From Candidatus Peregrinibacteria bacterium (GTDB lineage Bacteria; Patescibacteriota; Gracilibacteria; UBA1369; PNNO01): DNA of 64,000 nt. Position 1 is the stretch's first letter. Each line of letters starts with the position of its first letter. Below, one piece after another: positions 60,412-64,000 of this stretch. The notes beneath the pieces are model-generated. The model worked only from the letters and a program-made list of their open reading frames with translations. It did not search any database and had not been told where the DNA came from. The translations under genes and the position numbers were made by a program. Location: assembly GCA_016928915.1 (NCBI GenBank), contig JAFGJT010000017.1:105611-169610 (forward strand), given 5' to 3'.

Positions 60412-62850
60412 ATGCCCGTTTCTCTCCCTTTTTCAACTCTTACAGATGAGGAAATCGAAAAGATTCTCAAGGAGAATAAAATTGGGCTTACAGTAAGCGA
60501 AGCTCGAAAAACAGAGGAAATTCTGGGCAGGCCTCCCACTTTAACCGAGGCGGTTATCTTTGGCATCCAGTGTTCGGAGCACTGTTCATACAGAAGTTCA
60601 AAAAAATATTTAAAATCGCTTCCCGTAAAAGCGCCCAATGTTATGCTGGGAGTGGGGGAAGATGCCGGTATTGTCGAGATAGCTGAGGAGAACGGCGAGA
60701 AATACGGATTGATAATGGCTCATGAAAGTCACAACCATCCATCGCAGATTGTGCCTTTTGAGGGGGCCGCAACAGGTGTCGGCGGCATTGTGCGGGATGT
60801 TGTTTGTATGGGAGGCAAAGTAATCGCCACAATGGACCCGCTTCGTTTTGGGGATATCAAAAACAATACATCGCGAAGAATTGCCGGCGGGGTTGTAGCG
60901 GGCATAGCGGGTTACGGCAATCCTATTGGTGTGCCGAATCTCGGAGGAGATATGTATTTTGACGAATCTTTTAATGATAACTGCCTGGTCAATGTTGTTG
61001 CTTTCGGGCTTGTAAAAAGCTCGGAGCTTATTCATTCTTTTGTGCCCGATGAAGCCGCCGACTTAGGTTACGATATAATAATTGTTGGAAAGCCCACTGA
61101 TAACAGCGGCATGGGAGGGGCATCTTTTGCGTCCATTGAGCTTGATGAAAAAGACAAAGAAGCAAATAAAGGAGCTGTGCAGCAGCCGAATCCGTTTTTA
61201 AAGAGGCATCTTTTGGTGAGTACGTATGATTTGTTCAGAATAATCAAAGAAAAAGGCTACATGAATAAAGTTTCATTTAAAGATATGGGAGCGGGGGGAA
61301 ATGTTTGTTCAACAATTGAACAGGTCGCAAAAGCCGGATATGGAGCCGATGTGTATCTCGATAAAATACATGTGGGCATGGAAAATCTGCATCCGTCCGT
61401 TATTGCGTGTTCAGAAACGCAGGAAAGATTTGCGTGGATATGCCACCCCGATCTTACGCAGATGATTCTTGATCATTACAATACAACGTGGGACCTGCCA
61501 ATGGTTGCCGAAAATGCCGGAGCAAGGCATGTGGGCAAAGTAAAAAAAGGAAATTACACAATTTGGTTTAATAATGAAAAAGAAGCTGATGCCCCGGCTA
61601 AAGATTTAACCGAGGGGCTGCAGTACGACAGATTGGTAGAAGCTCCAAAAAGGACATTCAGTGAACCTGTGATTAAAGAAAAGTCCGACTATTCCGATGA
61701 TCTGATTGCACTTTTGGAGTCGGAAAATATTGCGTCACGAAAGCCTGTTTTTGAGAAATACGACAAGCAGGTAAGAGGTGATACGGTTGTTGAATCAGGT
61801 GAAGCTGATGCCACAATTCTTGCGCCTTTGCTTGGCGAGGATGTTAGTGAAAAACTTAAAAAAACCGGCATCGCTTTAAGTACTGACGGAAATCCCCGAT
61901 ACGGCAAAATAAGTCCGTACCTGCAGGGAATGAATGCGGTTATTGAATCCATGAGAAATGTTGCGGCTGTTGGCGCTTATCCGATTGCGTTAACCGATTG
62001 CTTGAATTATGGAAATCCCGAAAAGCCGCAGCAGATGTGGGAATTTGTTGAGGGGGTAAGGGGTGTAAAAGAAGCATGCGAAGGTGTGCCGTTAAAAATC
62101 GCGCCGGATTATGCTACTCCGATTATTTCAGGAAATGTGAGCTTGTATAATGAAAGCAAGGGCAAACCAATAGCGCCTTCAGCTATTATTGCATGCGCGG
62201 GTAAAATTGAAGATTACGAAAAAGCTCCCACAATGCAGCTTAAAAACGCAGGAAATCTTTTATATTTACTTGGAGCCCGAAAAGATGAACTTGGCGGTTC
62301 GGAGTATTACAGGTTATCGGGTGAACTTGGGGCAAATGTGCCCAAACCGGATTTGGCTCAGGTTAAAACCCAGATTTATTCAATGGTTGATGCCGTGGAG
62401 GCGGGAGTTGTTGAGTCCGCACACGATATTTCAGAAGGAGGAATTGCCGTTGCGCTTGCCGAAATGTGTTTTGGTGGAAGGGCGGATGGTGAATTGGGAG
62501 CTGAAGTTGATTTAGACGGGACGGAAAGCTGTATCGACATTATCAGCAGTACCGGTATGGCCGGTATGGCCGCTACGACCGGTATGGCCGTAGAAACCGC
62601 AAAAGAAAATTTAAAAAATTACCAAAAACTTTTTACAGAAACAGGTGGTTTTTTACTTGAAATAAAACCTGAAAATTGCATAAAATTCGAGGAAATCTGC
62701 GGCAAAAACGGGGTTAAAGAAATATTTAAAGTCGGCGAAGTAAAAGAGAATAGCACAATTTTAATTAAAAACGGGCCGGATATAATTGTGAATTTGTCTT
62801 TAGAAAAGGCAAAAAACGCCTGGTGGAACGGCTTGAGGTCCAAAATGTAG
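60412..62850 (+). CDS. purL: Phosphoribosylformylglycinamidine synthase, PurL subunit
   Basis: Converts FGAR to FGAM with glutamine-derived ammonia. The 812-residue protein is the small PurL type, which needs separate PurQ and PurS subunits. Segments seen include SEHCSYRSSKKYLKSLP, the ATP/substrate motif HESHNHPSQIVPFEGAATGVGG, KDMGAGG and DISEGGIAVALAEMCFGG. It has an in-frame insert with three ACCGGTATGGCC repeats near residues 710-725. After the stop, decayed copies of its own last codons follow. No purQ or purS is in the window. Confidence 0.93.
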   Translation: MPVSLPFSTLTDEEIEKILKENKIGLTVSEARKTEEILGRPPTLTEAVIFGIQCSEHCSYRSSKKYLKSLPVKAPNVMLGVGEDAGIVEIAEENGEKYGLIMAHESHNHPSQIVPFEGAATGVGGIVRDVVCMGGKVIATMDPLRFGDIKNNTSRRIAGGVVAGIAGYGNPIGVPNLGGDMYFDESFNDNCLVNVVAFGLVKSSELIHSFVPDEAADLGYDIIIVGKPTDNSGMGGASFASIELDEKDKEANKGAVQQPNPFLKRHLLVSTYDLFRIIKEKGYMNKVSFKDMGAGGNVCSTIEQVAKAGYGADVYLDKIHVGMENLHPSVIACSETQERFAWICHPDLTQMILDHYNTTWDLPMVAENAGARHVGKVKKGNYTIWFNNEKEADAPAKDLTEGLQYDRLVEAPKRTFSEPVIKEKSDYSDDLIALLESENIASRKPVFEKYDKQVRGDTVVESGEADATILAPLLGEDVSEKLKKTGIALSTDGNPRYGKISPYLQGMNAVIESMRNVAAVGAYPIALTDCLNYGNPEKPQQMWEFVEGVRGVKEACEGVPLKIAPDYATPIISGNVSLYNESKGKPIAPSAIIACAGKIEDYEKAPTMQLKNAGNLLYLLGARKDELGGSEYYRLSGELGANVPKPDLAQVKTQIYSMVDAVEAGVVESAHDISEGGIAVALAEMCFGGRADGELGAEVDLDGTESCIDIISSTGMAGMAATTGMAVETAKENLKNYQKLFTETGGFLLEIKPENCIKFEEICGKNGVKEIFKVGEVKENSTILIKNGPDIIVNLSLEKAKNAWWNGLRSKM
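62551..62589 (+). repeat. GC-rich repeat insert inside purL
   Basis: Three copies of about CCGGTATGGCC (62552-62562, 62561-62571, 62579-62589) encode GMAGMAATTGMA. They keep the reading frame. The insert lies just before a helix that usually precedes the C-terminal LFTETGG strand. It is more GC-rich than flanking DNA. Confidence 0.85.
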
Positions 62851-63000
62851 AAAGAGTAAAGAGGCGGTGATTGTCGATTTGCCGCTTTCAAGAGCGCGGG
62901 ACGCCTGGTGGAACCGGTGGAACGGTTTGAGGACAAAAATGTAGAAAAAGGTAAAAACGCTTAGTGGAATCGGTGGAACAATTTAAGGTCAAAAAGTAAT
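62816..63000 (+). repeat. Decayed copies of the purL 3' end
   Basis: The last purL codons (DIIVNLSLEKAKNAWWNGLRSKM and stop) recur at about 62868-62943 as VIVDLPLSRARDAWWNRWNG plus LRTKM and a stop. A shorter third copy spans about 62957-63000 with an in-frame stop and WNRWNNLRSK. Identity falls from copy to copy. The rest of 62851-63231 contains a 13-bp direct repeat CATGGTGGGCTTA (63043 and 63181) and nothing else that I can name. Confidence 0.8.
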
Positions 63001-63231
63001 AAATTCCCGATTATACGAAAATCACTTTAAATAAATTTTTTTCATGGTGGGCTTACCATCGAGCCATTTTTAAGAGTGTTACGCTGTGCGGACAATTTCA
63101 CAGTAAAGAATTTTTCGCGTGCGCAAACTTTTTCAGCCTCCTTGCAATATGTGTACCAAATTACCCCGCGTGTGCAAGCTCATGGTGGGCTTAAAGATTT
63201 TACACTCGTTGGTGAGTTGACAAACGAAGCA

Positions 63232-64000
63232 TTAAGTTGCGTGCGCGAGCTCGTGGTGGCCTCGGCAAAGGGGCTTCAAATAGCGCGGATCATGGCATTG
63301 GTCTATAGCAAATCCTTTTTTGTGATGCAGATTTTCAGCGGGCCTGTTGCAACCGGGCGCGCTGCAAATATTTCCATGCTCTAAAGTCACCACTCTGCGC
63401 ACTTCAATCGGAATATATCTGTTCGCCGGCATGCCGATTATGGCTCTGTCATCGCGCTTTTGAATTTGCTTTTCTACTATTCGCGATTTTTCTTGTTCGA
63501 GTTTTTCTTTTCTCTCATTTAGAAATGCGCGCAAAATCTGATTAACATCGATCCCTTTCTTTTTCATTTCGATCAGTTCTTTTTTCACATCGTCCTCGAG
63601 TTCAAGAAAAGTTTCCAAGGTCTGAACCTGCGACAAGTTTCGTTCGTTTTTGCCCGTTTCAAAATGCACGTGCAGACTCGCGCTGCCTGTTTTTGGCTCG
63701 CCGAAGCTATTTTGATTTTTAAAATCTTTAACAAAAACTTCCAGAGCGCGGTTTGACAACACCTCAACTTTCCCCAATAAATCATGCTGATTTTCAGATG
63801 TCGCAATCGAAACCACGCGCGCAAGTTTATTCGCGCTAACCTCTCCGCTCACCAACGCACTATGCAAAATCGGTTTATCCTCAAATCTTTTTTCCAGCCG
63901 AATCACCAAATCAACTTGTTCTCTATTCATTCCTGCGAGTTTTGCGGCAAAATCATATACGCTAAAAAATCCTCTCTTTTTCAGCCACGACTTTCCTTTC
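63232..64000 (-). CDS. HNH endonuclease-domain protein (copy 2), 5' end off window
   Basis: An open frame entering from the right edge and ending at 63232, with 255 residues visible. The part beyond the first Met (KSWLKKRGFFSVYDFAAKLAG) continues the homology to the protein at 53857, so the real start lies outside the window. Shared segments include FAAKLAG, LVSGEVSANKLARVVSIAT versus LIGEVGLSKLRVVACVAN, and the HNH domain CSAPGCNRPAENLHHKKGFAI...LKPLCRGHHELAH. The middle region is charged and coiled-coil-like. Two copies 9 kb apart suggest a multicopy family, perhaps mobile. Confidence 0.8.
   Translation of the reverse strand, partial: KGKSWLKKRGFFSVYDFAAKLAGMNREQVDLVIRLEKRFEDKPILHSALVSGEVSANKLARVVSIATSENQHDLLGKVEVLSNRALEVFVKDFKNQNSFGEPKTGSASLHVHFETGKNERNLSQVQTLETFLELEDDVKKELIEMKKKGIDVNQILRAFLNERKEKLEQEKSRIVEKQIQKRDDRAIIGMPANRYIPIEVRRVVTLEHGNICSAPGCNRPAENLHHKKGFAIDQCHDPRYLKPLCRGHHELAHAT

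Noticed and set aside
63076..63384. Plus-strand 102-codon frame before the right-edge HNH gene
   Set aside because: Half of it is antisense to the HNH domain and the rest has no recognisable features.
1..64000. CRISPR arrays, cas genes, insertion sequences, rRNA genes, prophage
   Set aside because: I looked for regular short repeats, transposase motifs and rRNA signatures and found none.
1..64000. Alternative genetic code with UGA read as Gly (Gracilibacteria/SR1 type)
   Set aside because: TGA ends several genes at family-typical positions (for example 8134, 15681, 54981), so the standard code applies.

Overview
The window looks like part of a Patescibacteria/CPR-type bacterial chromosome. 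This is inferred from content, not from any search. The sequence is AT-rich with the standard genetic code (TAA, TAG and TGA all end genes). Genes are tightly packed with many 1-104 bp overlaps. The alanyl-tRNA synthetase is short and lacks the C-Ala domain. There are DUF3352/DUF4012 envelope proteins, a PsbP-like lipoprotein, a long charged tail on ribosomal protein S6, and several small membrane proteins of unknown function. For such a lineage the metabolism is rich: purine synthesis (purN, purP, purH, purL), MEP isoprenoid genes (ispDF, ispE), the SAM cycle, shikimate dehydrogenase, split transketolase and a glycerate pathway.

Layout. 1-3.7 kb: a partial Asp-rich protein, an AbrB/RelE-type toxin-antitoxin pair, then ahcY and metK on the minus strand. 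3.7-8.1 kb: a surface-glycan cluster (GT2 glycosyltransferase, polyprenyl-phosphate sugar transferase, O-antigen ligase). 8.1-12.4 kb: queG, a small membrane protein, a complete AmmeMemoRadiSam trio, and a convergent cobalamin adenosyltransferase. 12.5-17.2 kb: folE, recR, ispE (overlapping recR by 104 bp), ispDF, a membrane protein and NAD(P)H-hydrate dehydratase. 17.3-21 kb: a metal-site-degenerate beta-lactamase-fold protein whose stop codon lies inside tRNA-Arg(CCU), then a large repeat-bearing membrane protein split by a frameshift.

21.0-21.5 kb holds what I consider the best novel candidate: two tandem, independently promoted, structurally covarying noncoding RNAs of about 210 nt, each with its own sigma70-like promoter and terminator hairpin. 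21.5-33.2 kb: miaB, alaS, the DUF3352/DUF4012 pair, mutL and mutS. 33.4-38.2 kb: tRNA-Thr(CGU), a 51-residue gene coupled to lexA, lexA with two operators built into its promoter, lemA, two membrane proteins, murG and ftsW. 38.3-42.7 kb: lspA, a membrane protein, aroE, a lipoprotein and mscS. 43-53.4 kb: an orphan CofE-like ligase with purN; a minus-strand run (split transketolase, aminotransferase, 2-hydroxyacid dehydrogenase, glycerate 2-kinase) that could take serine or hydroxypyruvate to 2-phosphoglycerate; a sugar nucleotidyltransferase; and two archaeal-type PurP-family ATP-grasp proteins. 53.8-64 kb: an HNH endonuclease, an M23/LysM peptidase, yidD, purH, uppP, rpsF-rpsR without ssb, purL with degenerate duplicated copies of its own 3' end, and a second HNH paralogue running off the window.

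Regulation is unusually readable. Many promoters fit TTGACA-N16/17-TATAAT, and the lexA operator can be read as GTGAG-N6-CTCAC. Promoters, operators and RNA folds were found by eye, and no family assignment was checked against a database.
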